A stretch of DNA of 64,000 bases from Bdellovibrio sp. ZAP7 (GTDB lineage: Bacteria > Bdellovibrionota_B > Oligoflexia > Oligoflexales > RGVZ01). The notes below the pieces were generated by a model that saw only the letters and a list, made by a program, of their open reading frames with translations, had not been told where the DNA came from and did no database searches. A program made the position numbers and the translations under genes. The stretch lies in the NCBI GenBank assembly GCA_945900755.1, contig CAMDKS010000004.1, positions 43,468 to 107,467 of the forward strand. The letters are read 5' to 3'. Below, piece by piece: positions 7,193 to 16,570 of this stretch. The first letter of the stretch is position 1. Every line of letters starts with the position of its first letter.

Positions 7193-8230
7193 ATGTACAA
7201 TTGGTCGACAAATGTAATTCTATTGATTGTCTCCTCATTTTTAATTTTCCATAGTCCATCATCGTTTGGCGTCGTAAAAGAACCTCTTACCGGCGAGGGC
7301 ACTAGTAAAATTCCAACGACCAAATCATGGCTTCGTCTCGACACTGGCCTTACGCACATTAGGCCAAACATCAATGCAAAATTTATCGCCTACATCCCAG
7401 AAGGAAAAATTGGAATTCGAATTCTGAATGTTACTTCTGGGAAAATAGTTGAGGCTAGTCCAAATTTCGTAGGATCCTCATTCTTTTGGTCTCCAGATGG
7501 CGCACGCTTATTTTACCGCGAACTACTGCGCAAAGACAGTAAAACCACCACGAGCATTCGCGCCTGGGACGTCGTCCAAAATAAAAATATCGACGTCGAC
7601 ACCTTCGATGGAACCAGCGGACTTCTATCGTTTGACCCCCGAGACAATCGCATGCTGTTGATGTACAACAAAGGCATCAAGAGCAAAAAATTGGTCTTCC
7701 CTGACAATCGACTCGCCCAATGGCAGTCCGGGCAACGCAAAGATTCAGGCCGCTGGGTCATGGCGCAAAAGGGCGTGACCTATGTCACGGAAGGCGGATT
7801 TGCGATGCAAAAATTGAAAGATGACGATTCCGGAATTGAATCCTTTGACATTTCCCCCGACGGTAGTTCGGCTGCGTGGGCCACCAAATCAGGACGGATA
7901 TTTGTTAGTAAACAGGGAGCCATCCCCGAGATGTTAGACTGGGGGCGTGACCCAAAGTGGCACCCAGAAAAATTGCTTTTGGTTTACGCAGGCGGGCGCA
8001 TGGTGGGCAACAAAGCTGCGGACTATGATCTCAAAATCGGCTCACCTGGGACAAAGGGATCTTTTTTGACAGCCACGCAACACACCGCAGAACGCTGGCC
8101 AGCATGGAATCCTGACGGTAACAGTATTTTCTACACCATTGACGGATCAAGGGAGTTAAGTGTCTTGCGTTTTACGCCATCCCAAGCCCAAACCAAAGAT
8201 GAGAAACCAGTACCAGAAGAGGTCAGATGA
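7193..8230 (+). CDS. Exported TolB-like beta-propeller protein
   Basis: This 345-residue protein has an N-terminal signal sequence (hydrophobic stretch about 8-25). Repeated blades of the WD40-like/TolB type follow (FFWSPDGARLFYR, FDISPDGSSAAWA, PAWNPDGNSIFYT), with the recurring SPDG turn. Such propellers bind peptides or proteins in the periplasm. It is not TolB itself: the N-terminal domain of TolB is missing. AAGGAG precedes the ATG. The stop overlaps the start of the next gene (ATGA), so the two products are probably made and used together. Confidence 0.7.
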   Translation: MYNWSTNVILLIVSSFLIFHSPSSFGVVKEPLTGEGTSKIPTTKSWLRLDTGLTHIRPNINAKFIAYIPEGKIGIRILNVTSGKIVEASPNFVGSSFFWSPDGARLFYRELLRKDSKTTTSIRAWDVVQNKNIDVDTFDGTSGLLSFDPRDNRMLLMYNKGIKSKKLVFPDNRLAQWQSGQRKDSGRWVMAQKGVTYVTEGGFAMQKLKDDDSGIESFDISPDGSSAAWATKSGRIFVSKQGAIPEMLDWGRDPKWHPEKLLLVYAGGRMVGNKAADYDLKIGSPGTKGSFLTATQHTAERWPAWNPDGNSIFYTIDGSRELSVLRFTPSQAQTKDEKPVPEEVR

Positions 8231-9162
8231 CTCGTTCACCGCGCAACTGGCTCCTTGCCGTCGCATTAATGCCGGCCAATGCTCCATTGAATGAGCGGGT
8301 CAAAATTCTCGCGCCTTATTTGTCTCCACCACCGGATCAGCTCCTTGAACTTAGTGCTTCGACCATTCGGGACAAAGCCGTTAGTGCTAAGGACGTTGAA
8401 AAATTGTCGGGCACTATTCTTGTATCGCCACCAGCCGGAGTTTGTTTCACGGTGACCACCGATATTGATCGCCCAGATGTCGTTGTTTGCAAACCAACCG
8501 CCTTGAAATGGTACCTCGGAGACCTCAATCAGAAATCCAGCACGATCGCATGGTCCTTCAAGACTTCGGTGACCGATTTTGGGACGGTTGTGACGTGGAA
8601 GGTGCCCTATTTAATCGCAAAAACTCTGCCTTATGACTCGGACTTTTTTATAAAAAACAGCCGAGCAGTATTTTTCAAAAGCTGCATTCCCTCAATGGCA
8701 AAAAATGACGGTACTCAAAGAACTATAACCCTCACGTTGTTCGACCAGTCCAAGTGGTATATTAGATTTCCCGAGGTAGACGAATGGCTTGCCATCAAAG
8801 TGGAAGCGCCGCCACCACCGATTGAGGATCCAAAAAAGAAGAAAGAAGGCGCCGGCCACGGCGAAGCTAAAAAAGAAGAAGGTGGCCACGGCGAAGCCAA
8901 AAAAGAAGAACCTCCAGCCCCTAAGCCTAAGGAGGAAGAGCCTGAACCGTGGGTGATCAATACGGGTCGCGCTTATGAAATGAATGTCGGAAATTTTATT
9001 TCCGAAGGCTCAATGCCTCCCGGAAAAAAAGGAACGTGCCGCTATGTCTATGACTATCTTCCAAATGACTTTTCCCTTGGAAGAATTGAATGTCATCATA
9101 CCGATCAGTTTTTGTACTTCTATATGTTCTTAAATTGCATGAAGCCGATCATCCCAAAATAG
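8227..9162 (+). CDS. Unknown protein with Lys/Glu/His-rich linker, coupled to the propeller gene
   Basis: This is a 311-residue protein of no family I recognise. The N-terminus has a short hydrophobic segment (WLLAVALMPANAP) that could be a weak signal. Residues about 25-195 appear beta-rich. Residues about 200-240 are a charged linker (PPPPIEDPKKKK, HGEAKKEE twice, PKPKEEEPEP). A folded C-terminal part of about 70 residues ends in FYMFLNCMKPIIPK. The gene starts inside the stop of the TolB-like gene, implying translational coupling. Its TAG stop is formed by the first bases of the inverted-repeat element at 9161. Confidence 0.6.
   Translation: MTRSPRNWLLAVALMPANAPLNERVKILAPYLSPPPDQLLELSASTIRDKAVSAKDVEKLSGTILVSPPAGVCFTVTTDIDRPDVVVCKPTALKWYLGDLNQKSSTIAWSFKTSVTDFGTVVTWKVPYLIAKTLPYDSDFFIKNSRAVFFKSCIPSMAKNDGTQRTITLTLFDQSKWYIRFPEVDEWLAIKVEAPPPPIEDPKKKKEGAGHGEAKKEEGGHGEAKKEEPPAPKPKEEEPEPWVINTGRAYEMNVGNFISEGSMPPGKKGTCRYVYDYLPNDFSLGRIECHHTDQFLYFYMFLNCMKPIIPK
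8851..8910. repeat. 30-bp tandem duplication coding GHGEAKKEE
   Basis: Two abutting 30-base units (8851-8880 and 8881-8910) differ at only a few bases and encode a His/Glu/Lys-rich decapeptide twice. The nearly identical DNA indicates recent duplication in frame. Confidence 0.75.
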
Positions 9163-9282
9163 TGCTTGTTCGGAGTTCCCTGACTCGGCCTTGCTTGTCG
9201 CCGGAAAATGCTCATTTACCGGAAGTAAACTCCGCCTTTCCGACTCCTCGCGCCTTGATTCAGAGAACTCCGAACAAGCACT
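9161..9282. mobile_element. 122-bp element with 23-bp terminal inverted repeats (MITE/REP-like)
   Basis: The left end (9161-9183, AGTGCTTGTTCGGAGTTC then CCTGA) and right end (9260-9282) are inverted copies with one mismatch. AAAT abuts both outer ends, as a short target duplication would. The 76-base interior has no reading frame. This looks like a miniature inverted-repeat or REP-type element inserted between the unknown gene and tyrS. It can also fold into a long hairpin and may act as a terminator for both convergent genes. Confidence 0.55.
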
Positions 9283-9292
9283 AAATAGAATT

Positions 9293-10522
9293 TCAGGACA
9301 ACGTCAATTTGAAGAAATTCTTTTTGCCTTTGCGAAGCACAACACCACTTCCATCAGCAAATTTTTCTGCGGATAAAACAAATTTAAAATCTGCGACTTT
9401 AACATCATCAACCGCAATGCCGCCCTGCTCCACTAAACGCTTCGCTTCACTCTTCGTATCGCAAATTTTGGTCGCCACTAGCACGTCCAATATGGGCATC
9501 CCGACGCCGAAGGTGGCCCGAGAAATCTCGACCTTTGGAGCATCTTGCCCTCCGCCGCCCTTGTCAGAAAATACGCTTTTAGCTTGGTCTCGAGCCTTAG
9601 TAGCCTCGTCCTCGCCGTGAATCAGTTTAGTTATGTCGAACGCTAAAATAGTCTTTGACTCGTTGATTGATGCGTCCTTTAGGCCTCCAAGGCGGCGGAC
9701 TTCCTCGACAGGAAGGTCTGTGAAGTAAAATAAACATTTTTCAACGGATTCGTCTTCGACGTTGCGAAAATACTGAAACAAGTCATAAGGAGGCGTCATA
9801 TCCGGATTCAGCCAGACGGCTCCGTCAACGGTTTTTCCCATTTTATTTCCGGCTGAATTAACCAGCAATGGCACCGTGCAAATGAACGCATGCTTCCGCT
9901 CGCGCCGACGAATCAAGTCCATTCCGCCGATCATGTTACTCCATTGATCATCGCCGCCTAGTTGAACGGTGCAATCGAGAGTCCGATTCAATTGCAAAAA
10001 ATCATAACTCTGAAGAATCATGTAATTAAACTCTAAAAAACTGAGACCCTTTTCGTAGCGCTGCTTAAAGCACTCCGCTGCGAGCATACGATTGACCGTG
10101 AAATCAGCCCCTACCTCTCGTAGAATTTCAAGATATTTCATATCTCGAAACCAATCGGCATTGTTGGTCATCACAAAATTCGCTGGCGACAAGTCTAGAA
10201 AACGAGAAAACTGCTTTTTGAGAAGACCGATTCGGTGGTCGATCACTTCGACCGTTAACATCTGACGCATATCTGTTTTACCAGAAGGATCGCCAATCAT
10301 GGCCGTGGCTCCGCCCATCAATACAACGGCCTTATGACCAGACTGTTGCCAGCGGCGAAGAGCCATAATAGGCATGAGGTTTCCAACATGAAGGCTCTCG
10401 GCCGTCGGATCAAAGCCTGCGTAGGCCACGCGTTTACCACTGGTGACGTGCTCCACCAATTCTTCCGGATGGGCCACCTGAGCCGACATGGACCGAGACT
10501 TAAGGAGTTGCAGGAAATTCAT
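9293..10522 (-). CDS. tyrS: Tyrosine-tRNA ligase
   Basis: This class I aminoacyl-tRNA synthetase charges tRNA-Tyr. It shows the HIGH-type signature LHVGN after YAGFDPTAES, the tyrosine-binding QLGGDDQWSN, the KMSKS-type loop NKMGKTVDG, and a C-terminal S4-like RNA-binding domain (KSEAKRLVEQGGIAVDD). The 409-residue start at the ATG (complement of 10520-10522) matches the family start MNFLQLLKSR. A GTG four codons upstream is also possible. Neither start has a strong ribosome-binding site. It is probably a single-gene transcript. Confidence 0.96.
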   Translation of the reverse strand: MNFLQLLKSRSMSAQVAHPEELVEHVTSGKRVAYAGFDPTAESLHVGNLMPIMALRRWQQSGHKAVVLMGGATAMIGDPSGKTDMRQMLTVEVIDHRIGLLKKQFSRFLDLSPANFVMTNNADWFRDMKYLEILREVGADFTVNRMLAAECFKQRYEKGLSFLEFNYMILQSYDFLQLNRTLDCTVQLGGDDQWSNMIGGMDLIRRRERKHAFICTVPLLVNSAGNKMGKTVDGAVWLNPDMTPPYDLFQYFRNVEDESVEKCLFYFTDLPVEEVRRLGGLKDASINESKTILAFDITKLIHGEDEATKARDQAKSVFSDKGGGGQDAPKVEISRATFGVGMPILDVLVATKICDTKSEAKRLVEQGGIAVDDVKVADFKFVLSAEKFADGSGVVLRKGKKNFFKLTLS

Positions 10523-10629
10523 ATGGACGTGCACCCATTCACAATGAAAAAAATTGGAACGCTTTGAAAACCATTTTCAATTAAGTATAACGGCAAGCAG
10601 GGAATTCTGACTAGAGTTTTATCGAAAAA

Positions 10630-11556
10630 CTAAAGCGGCTCGCCTTCATATTCTGGAAGCGGAAGCGGCGGCTCAACGGGCAGACGAAAGCTTTTGGGCC
10701 GGTTTTTGACGCCCGCAATTTTTTCACCAAGAACCGTACGAATCGCAACCGAAGCACAGGTCATCCCAAAGCAACTGGTTACAAATGATGCCGTTCCCAT
10801 AATCGTGTTGCGACGATCCTTACTGACCGGATCCAAGGCTGCCAGTTCAACGGGCGTAATATCCGGCGAATTCTCCGGGAAATTAGGCTCCACAGGAAAG
10901 CGAATAGGTTCAAGACTAACCACGGTCGGCACATAGAACCGGCCTTTACGCGGAAACATATGCCGATTTCGCAAATAAACTCGCACCATTCTTGCAAGCG
11001 TATCATCTTTTGTTTCCGAAAGATCGATCACCCGAATCTGCGTTGGATCAAGACGCCCGCCCGCACCGGCTGACGTCACAAGTTTGATATCGTTACGAAC
11101 ACAATAGTTAATCAGAGCACACTTGCTGCCAAGTTGATCAATGGCATCGACGACAAAATCAACCTTACGATCGAAAATGTGACCCACATCAAAACGACTG
11201 ACCTGCTCTTCTTTGATTATTATTTCACAGTGCCGATTGATGAGTTTTAGGCGGTCGTACAAAGCCTGTGCTTTTGAAACTCCGACGGTCGTCTCAAGGG
11301 CCGGCATTTGGCGATTGAAATTATTAATGGAAACTTTGTCAAAGTCGATCAATGTGACCGTGCCCACGCCACTGCGAACAATGGCCTCTGCACACCAAGA
11401 TCCGACCCCGCCCAACCCAACAATCATAATATGGGCCTGCCGCAATTTCACAATACCGTCGTAGTCGACCAATCGCGCCAAGCGTTCAAATCGCCGGTCA
11501 CGACCAACGACTGATGAATTCGGGGCTGAACTTGTATTTTCGGGAACTTGCGGCAT
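10630..11556 (-). CDS. tcdA: tRNA threonylcarbamoyladenosine dehydratase, TcdA-like
   Basis: This 308-residue ThiF/E1-like protein has the nucleotide-binding loop MIVGLGGVGSW, the following acidic strand VTLIDFDKVS, and FNRQ. It also has the TcdA-type stretch VDFVVDAIDQLGSKCALI and a C-terminal NTIMGTASFVTSCFGM. TcdA uses ATP to cyclise t6A to ct6A at position 37 of ANN-decoding tRNAs. The start is an ATG with weak spacing signals. It lies 46 bases downstream of the sulfite-oxidase-like gene on the same strand. Confidence 0.9.
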   Translation of the reverse strand: MPQVPENTSSAPNSSVVGRDRRFERLARLVDYDGIVKLRQAHIMIVGLGGVGSWCAEAIVRSGVGTVTLIDFDKVSINNFNRQMPALETTVGVSKAQALYDRLKLINRHCEIIIKEEQVSRFDVGHIFDRKVDFVVDAIDQLGSKCALINYCVRNDIKLVTSAGAGGRLDPTQIRVIDLSETKDDTLARMVRVYLRNRHMFPRKGRFYVPTVVSLEPIRFPVEPNFPENSPDITPVELAALDPVSKDRRNTIMGTASFVTSCFGMTCASVAIRTVLGEKIAGVKNRPKSFRLPVEPPLPLPEYEGEPL

Positions 11557-11602
11557 TCAATCGATTCCTTGCGGTGACCGACCTAAATACCCCATTCACG
11601 AC

Positions 11603-13270
11603 TCAGAGTCTATCCCTAGTACCTTGGACCCTATCGCGCAAAACTAACCAGGCCCGCAGGTCGTCCGTCTGCTGAACAGTCAAAACACCTTTAAAGGCAG
11701 GCATTTTTCGTTTTCCGTTGGTCACTGACGACCAAAATAATCCCGCTGAAAGGCTTCGTCCCTTCAAAACTGGCCCAATATTTCCCTCACCCTCCTTGCC
11801 GTGGCAGGACTGGCAGTAGGTGTCAAATAATCCCTTCCCGTGCACCCAATGAGCTTTAGGAGCGTCGCCTGGTGACGTGAGAGACGATGGATCTGAGCTT
11901 AGTTCGACGAACTTGGAATCGTCAGTGGGTAGCTCTTTGCTGTAACGGCTTGCAAAATAGGTCGCAATTTTTTCTACCTCGTCGTCTGCCAAAACAAGGC
12001 CGTAGTCAGCCATTTTCTTTGTCACTTTAACCCAGTCCCCTTTATCTAGTCGCTGTGCCTCGGCCATACCCAAAGAATGGCAGGTCTGACAATGAGTCAG
12101 AGCCAACGCCTCGCCCGAAGCCAAAAGTGCACCAGCACTACTGCCCCTAAATTTCACACGGTCAGCCGCGTTATATAAATATCCCTTAGGATTCCACTCC
12201 TGAACGAGAGGCTGCACATGACCTTTTGAATCGGTTGCGCGAGTCATCACTTCGATACTCTGCCCCTCACCAATCGACATTTCGTATTCGAATTCCTGCC
12301 AAGCGTAGTCCTTAGGGGAGCTCAACGTTCCAACTTTCCACGAGACACCCGCATCCGAAGACAATTCCACTTTAGTAATGAATCCCGTGCCCGAAAATGC
12401 TTTGCCTCGTATCACAATTTTACCTGGAGCCAGGTTTGCATCTGGCTTTGGGTACGTAATAATGGATTGAACCAAGATGGATTCAATGGGTTTGCCCTGC
12501 TTCACAGGATCCCAAGCTTCCCCAGGTTTCACGGCTACCAACGGCATTCGGTACGCTTTTTTTGCATACATGCGCTCATCAGGTTCTTTGGAGAACACAA
12601 GTTTAGTTACCCACTTGATCCAATTTTGCCCGTAGAATCCCGGAATAACTAAACGCACAGGGCCACCATGAACGAGAGGAATGGGCTGGCGATTCATCGT
12701 GAAGGCCAGGATCGCACCAGCTTCCGCGAGTGTGGATAAGGGAATCGAACGAACAAATTTCTTATCACCCTTCATAACCGGCTCGTCGAAGCCCTCCACC
12801 GTTACGTACGCGGCCTCTGCCGATACGCCAAGGTCTTTAAGCACGTCAGCAAGCTTAACTCCACTCCACTCAGCATTTCCAACTGCGCCACGCTTCCACT
12901 GAATGCCGCTAACCTGCGGCGAAAAAAGTCCACGACCGTTCCCCGAGCACTCAAGGACAGCATGAAATGTTACCTGCGGATATTTTTTTAAGCTTTTGAC
13001 ACTAATTTTTTTTTGTTTTGCCAACAACCCTTCAAAAGAAACATCCCAGGAATCATTCGTAACACTCGGGAGAACATTGTGATGGCTACGCACAAAAAAT
13101 CCGTCGAGGGGAGTTTCCCACAGGTCTATGGCCTCCAAGGCTCCTTCCGCCAGAAGGGGCCTTGCATTGCGCTCAATCAGCATACGATCTGCGAGGCCTG
13201 ACGTTGCCGTCAAAGAAATAAATGCAACTGCAAACAAGGATAGGCGTAACCTACCTAGATAATTGGTCAT
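11603..13270 (-). CDS. Periplasmic sulfite-oxidase-family molybdoenzyme fused to two cytochrome c domains
   Basis: The 555-residue protein starts with a signal peptide (to about residue 27). A molybdopterin-binding domain follows, with the Mo-ligating cysteine in LECSGNGRG (Cys108) and GGPVRLVIPGFYG. Then comes the Mo-cofactor dimerisation domain (about 255-365). Two C-terminal cytochrome c domains have CQTCH at 394-398 and CQSCH at 486-490, with Met candidates MADYG and MPAF. It resembles SorAB-type sulfite:cytochrome c oxidoreductases, but with dihaem electron acceptors on the same chain. Maturation needs the Ccm system encoded at 18.5-21.8 kb. Substrate specificity is not proven. Confidence 0.85.
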   Translation of the reverse strand: MTNYLGRLRLSLFAVAFISLTATSGLADRMLIERNARPLLAEGALEAIDLWETPLDGFFVRSHHNVLPSVTNDSWDVSFEGLLAKQKKISVKSLKKYPQVTFHAVLECSGNGRGLFSPQVSGIQWKRGAVGNAEWSGVKLADVLKDLGVSAEAAYVTVEGFDEPVMKGDKKFVRSIPLSTLAEAGAILAFTMNRQPIPLVHGGPVRLVIPGFYGQNWIKWVTKLVFSKEPDERMYAKKAYRMPLVAVKPGEAWDPVKQGKPIESILVQSIITYPKPDANLAPGKIVIRGKAFSGTGFITKVELSSDAGVSWKVGTLSSPKDYAWQEFEYEMSIGEGQSIEVMTRATDSKGHVQPLVQEWNPKGYLYNAADRVKFRGSSAGALLASGEALALTHCQTCHSLGMAEAQRLDKGDWVKVTKKMADYGLVLADDEVEKIATYFASRYSKELPTDDSKFVELSSDPSSLTSPGDAPKAHWVHGKGLFDTYCQSCHGKEGEGNIGPVLKGRSLSAGLFWSSVTNGKRKMPAFKGVLTVQQTDDLRAWLVLRDRVQGTRDRL

Positions 13271-13513
13271 GGCTTGATTTCCTGAGCATTTAATTTCATA
13301 AGTCTTTTGCTATGAGCAAGAGTAGCCAATAAATGTAAATGCAACAAGACGAGATATAAAAAATACTCAAATTCTAAACCATTTACCGTTACTGATCGCT
13401 TTTGGTAATGGGAGTTTTCTTGAAGCTAGAAACTCCATTGCAAATGCTTTTTAGTCCGAGGTATACTTTTGGCAGTTAACGACTAAAATTTACCCCCCGC
13501 GAGGAGATTCATC

Positions 13514-14875
13514 ATGGCCGAGTCACGTAAAATAATTAACTCCTATTCCTTGCTCAAGTCGGGCTCCCTACTTATGCTCGCTTTTATTAATTTACTGACC
13601 GTCTCCTGTGCCGAAACCACGAGGCCAGGCACTAATTATTTGACCAATCATTCCTCAAAAAACCTTTTCGTTAGCGTTGTCTCTAAGGCCGATGCCAATC
13701 CTTTTTACACTCGCCTACCTACGAATTCTGGACGAGTGTTGGTGACAGATTCTGAGGCCACCACCTCAGGCTCGAATTTGCACGTCCCTGCCGGCCATCA
13801 TTTGTACTCGGTCGAGATGATCAAGACTAGCGTCGAAACCCTAAAAAACGAACTCTTTCGCGAAGAACGAATCGTATTGTTTTTCGCTCAAAATGATCAA
13901 GAAGCGGTTTCTATTGCCGGAAAGGCCGAAGAATTCGCACATCCGCTCAAAGTTGACGTTAGCCAATTGAACCGCCCATCCATTTATTTGGATGCGGAAA
14001 GTATGCCAGCACTTAGTTTAGACGACATGAATCCTAATCAACTACAATCCATTCCCCAAGGCGGCATTGTTATCGACACCGCTCGCATGCGTGAGGATCT
14101 TGAGTCCCTATCTGGGGCACGTCCTACGGTTGTAAACGGGCAATCGGTGACTATTGTCAATCGCGCCACGGAAGCCAATAAAATACTCGCCCGAGCTTGG
14201 CTTCGTGCTAGTTACGAAGAACTTGGATTTACGGTCACAGAACATAAATATGCCACGGGAACAAATCTAATCGCGGAAAAGCGTGCTGCGAATCCTGCCG
14301 ACGATCAAATATTTCTCGTCTCTGGGCACCTCGACACTGTTAACACGGCTGGGGCTGACGATGACGGCTCTGGCGTCATCTCAGGGCTTTCCATCGCACG
14401 CGCCATCCATGGTCTAGAGTTTAAACGCACCATCCGCTTCGTTGCGTTTGATGAGGAGGAGCGTGGACTGATTGGAAGTGCTGCCTACGCAAAAGAACTC
14501 GATCGTGTGGGAGACATTTCAAAGGTGAGTCTTTTCAATATTGAAATGACCGGTTATGATATCGACAATGATGGAAAATTCCATTCCATCGACTGCAATG
14601 AAAATACCTCGGCGGCCCTGACGAACGCCCTAATTTCCTCCATATTGGCCGAAGGCATCAAACTTACTAAGGTCGAAGCCTGCACCACCCGAAGCGATCA
14701 CGCCGTTTTTTGGAAGCACAATCGCCCTGCCATTGTCATGAGTCAGAACTTTTTTGGTGGCGACAGCAATCCTTGTTATCACCGCATGTGCGATACGGTG
14801 GGCATTGTTAATTGGGACTACATGGCAAAGATGACTCAGGCAGCTGGCAATGCGGTGGCGATCCTCAATCGTTAA
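13514..14875 (+). CDS. Lipoprotein M28-family zinc peptidase
   Basis: This 453-residue protein has a long signal sequence and the lipobox TVSC (Cys32). The C-terminal half is a complete M28 aminopeptidase domain, with metal ligands in GHLDTV, ADDDGSG, the catalytic and ligand Glu pair in FDEEERGLIGS, NIEMTGYD, and the final His in CYHRMCDT. The N-terminal half (about 35-190) is a non-peptidase domain of unknown role. Family members remove N-terminal residues from peptides. The likely location is the outer membrane or periplasm. GAGGAG precedes the ATG. Confidence 0.88.
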   Translation: MAESRKIINSYSLLKSGSLLMLAFINLLTVSCAETTRPGTNYLTNHSSKNLFVSVVSKADANPFYTRLPTNSGRVLVTDSEATTSGSNLHVPAGHHLYSVEMIKTSVETLKNELFREERIVLFFAQNDQEAVSIAGKAEEFAHPLKVDVSQLNRPSIYLDAESMPALSLDDMNPNQLQSIPQGGIVIDTARMREDLESLSGARPTVVNGQSVTIVNRATEANKILARAWLRASYEELGFTVTEHKYATGTNLIAEKRAANPADDQIFLVSGHLDTVNTAGADDDGSGVISGLSIARAIHGLEFKRTIRFVAFDEEERGLIGSAAYAKELDRVGDISKVSLFNIEMTGYDIDNDGKFHSIDCNENTSAALTNALISSILAEGIKLTKVEACTTRSDHAVFWKHNRPAIVMSQNFFGGDSNPCYHRMCDTVGIVNWDYMAKMTQAAGNAVAILNR

Positions 14876-15043
14876 GTTTAATCGCTCGATTCAACTTACT
14901 GCATGCGCCTATTAAACGCACAACGATTGGTGTCTATTTATACCGCACGCGAGACACGCTATTTAATTCATGTTTCTATGGGAATTTGAAAGCAAATTCT
15001 GCTATGTTTGCTCGCACAAGCTGAAAAAAGGGAAATCATCAAT

Positions 15044-16570
15044 ATGCGTGAAAAATACATTAAGCAGTGGACCGATACCTATAGCGAACAAACGGATGCT
15101 CGCCTCGAAAAGCGGGCGAAGATGACCGAAGCTAAAAGCAATCCTTACAAGACTGATATTCGCCCAAATACGACCGCGAGCGAATTACGCGCCCGCCATG
15201 ACGCCCACTCGAAAGAAGACATGGTCCCGATGGAGACTGACTACGCCATTGCTGGCCGAGCCATGCTTGTTCGTGATTTTGGGAAAGCTGCCTTTATCGA
15301 TTGTGATGATGGTCACGGACGCATGCAACTATATGTTAGCAAAAATGATCTTTCTGAGACGGATTTTGCCGAATACAAATTGACCGATTTCGGTGACTTT
15401 GTTTGGGGCCGTGGAAAAATGTTTCGCACGGGCAAGGGCGAGCTTGCGATTCACCTTAAAGAATTCAAATTGGTCACAAAGTCCATTCGCCCGTTGCCGG
15501 AAAAATTTCACGGCTTAACTGATGCGGAGCTTTGCTACCGTATGCGTTATGTCGACATGACCATGAATCCTGAAAGCCGCGAGACCCTACGCAAACGCAG
15601 TCAGATTGTGCGATATATTCGCGATTTTTTCCACGACCGCGGGTACCTTGAGGTCGAAACCCCGATGATGCATTCCGTAGCTGGTGGAGCGACGGCAAAA
15701 CCGTTTTTGACGCACCACAACGCCTTGGATATGGACCTATTCATGCGCATTGCTCCCGAGCTGCACTTAAAACGCCTTCTGGTTGGCGGCTTCCCAAAAG
15801 TATTTGAAATAAATCGCTGCTTTCGAAATGAAGGATTATCGATCAAGCATAATCCTGAATTTACCTCCATTGAGTTCTACGAAGCATGGGCCACCTACGA
15901 AGATCACATGCAGCTGACCGAAAACCTTCTCAATGGCCTCGCACTTAGCCTCTTCGGCAAAGAGACGATCACCTTTGGCGAACGAGAACTCAGCTTTGCG
16001 AAGCCATTCAAACGTCTGCCCATGCGACAGGCGGTTATGGAAGCCACCAAACTTTCCGACGCAGACACACGAAATCCTGAGGCCATGATCAAAATCCTCA
16101 AGGCCGGTGGCCACGACCCCAAAAAATTAGCAGGCCTGTCACCCGATAGACTCATGGTTTTGTGTTTCGAGGAATTTGCCGAAGCTGGGTTGATTCAACC
16201 AACGTTCATTACCGAATTTCCAACCGAAATCTCACCTCTTGCTCGTCGCAACGATAAGAATCCGGACGTCGTTGACCGTTTTGAGTTGATGATTAACGGC
16301 TGGGAGATTGCAAACGCGTTTAACGAGTTAAACAATCCTACAGACCAACTAGAGCGATTTGCTGAACAAGCCATGGCCAAAGACGGTGGCGATGAAGAGG
16401 CCTGTGACGTCGACTATGACTTCGTTCGGGCTCTAGAATACGGGATGCCTCCAGCCGCTGGACAGGGAATTGGTATCGATCGCCTTTGCATGTTGATGAC
16501 GGATAGTCCCAGCATTCGCGACGTAATTTTGTTTCCGCAGCTCAAAAAAGAAGAATTTTTTGAAACCTAA
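15044..16570 (+). CDS. lysS: Lysine-tRNA ligase, class II
   Basis: This 508-residue class II synthetase charges tRNA-Lys. It has an N-terminal OB-fold anticodon-binding domain (about 60-170) and class II motif 2 (CFRNEGLSIKHNPEFTSIE). Motif 3 is GIGIDRLCMLM followed by IRDVILFPQLK. The ATG at 15044 (AAGGGA upstream) fits the family start better than a TTG twelve codons earlier. The C-terminus overlaps the next gene by 11 bases. Confidence 0.96.
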   Translation: MREKYIKQWTDTYSEQTDARLEKRAKMTEAKSNPYKTDIRPNTTASELRARHDAHSKEDMVPMETDYAIAGRAMLVRDFGKAAFIDCDDGHGRMQLYVSKNDLSETDFAEYKLTDFGDFVWGRGKMFRTGKGELAIHLKEFKLVTKSIRPLPEKFHGLTDAELCYRMRYVDMTMNPESRETLRKRSQIVRYIRDFFHDRGYLEVETPMMHSVAGGATAKPFLTHHNALDMDLFMRIAPELHLKRLLVGGFPKVFEINRCFRNEGLSIKHNPEFTSIEFYEAWATYEDHMQLTENLLNGLALSLFGKETITFGERELSFAKPFKRLPMRQAVMEATKLSDADTRNPEAMIKILKAGGHDPKKLAGLSPDRLMVLCFEEFAEAGLIQPTFITEFPTEISPLARRNDKNPDVVDRFELMINGWEIANAFNELNNPTDQLERFAEQAMAKDGGDEEACDVDYDFVRALEYGMPPAAGQGIGIDRLCMLMTDSPSIRDVILFPQLKKEEFFET

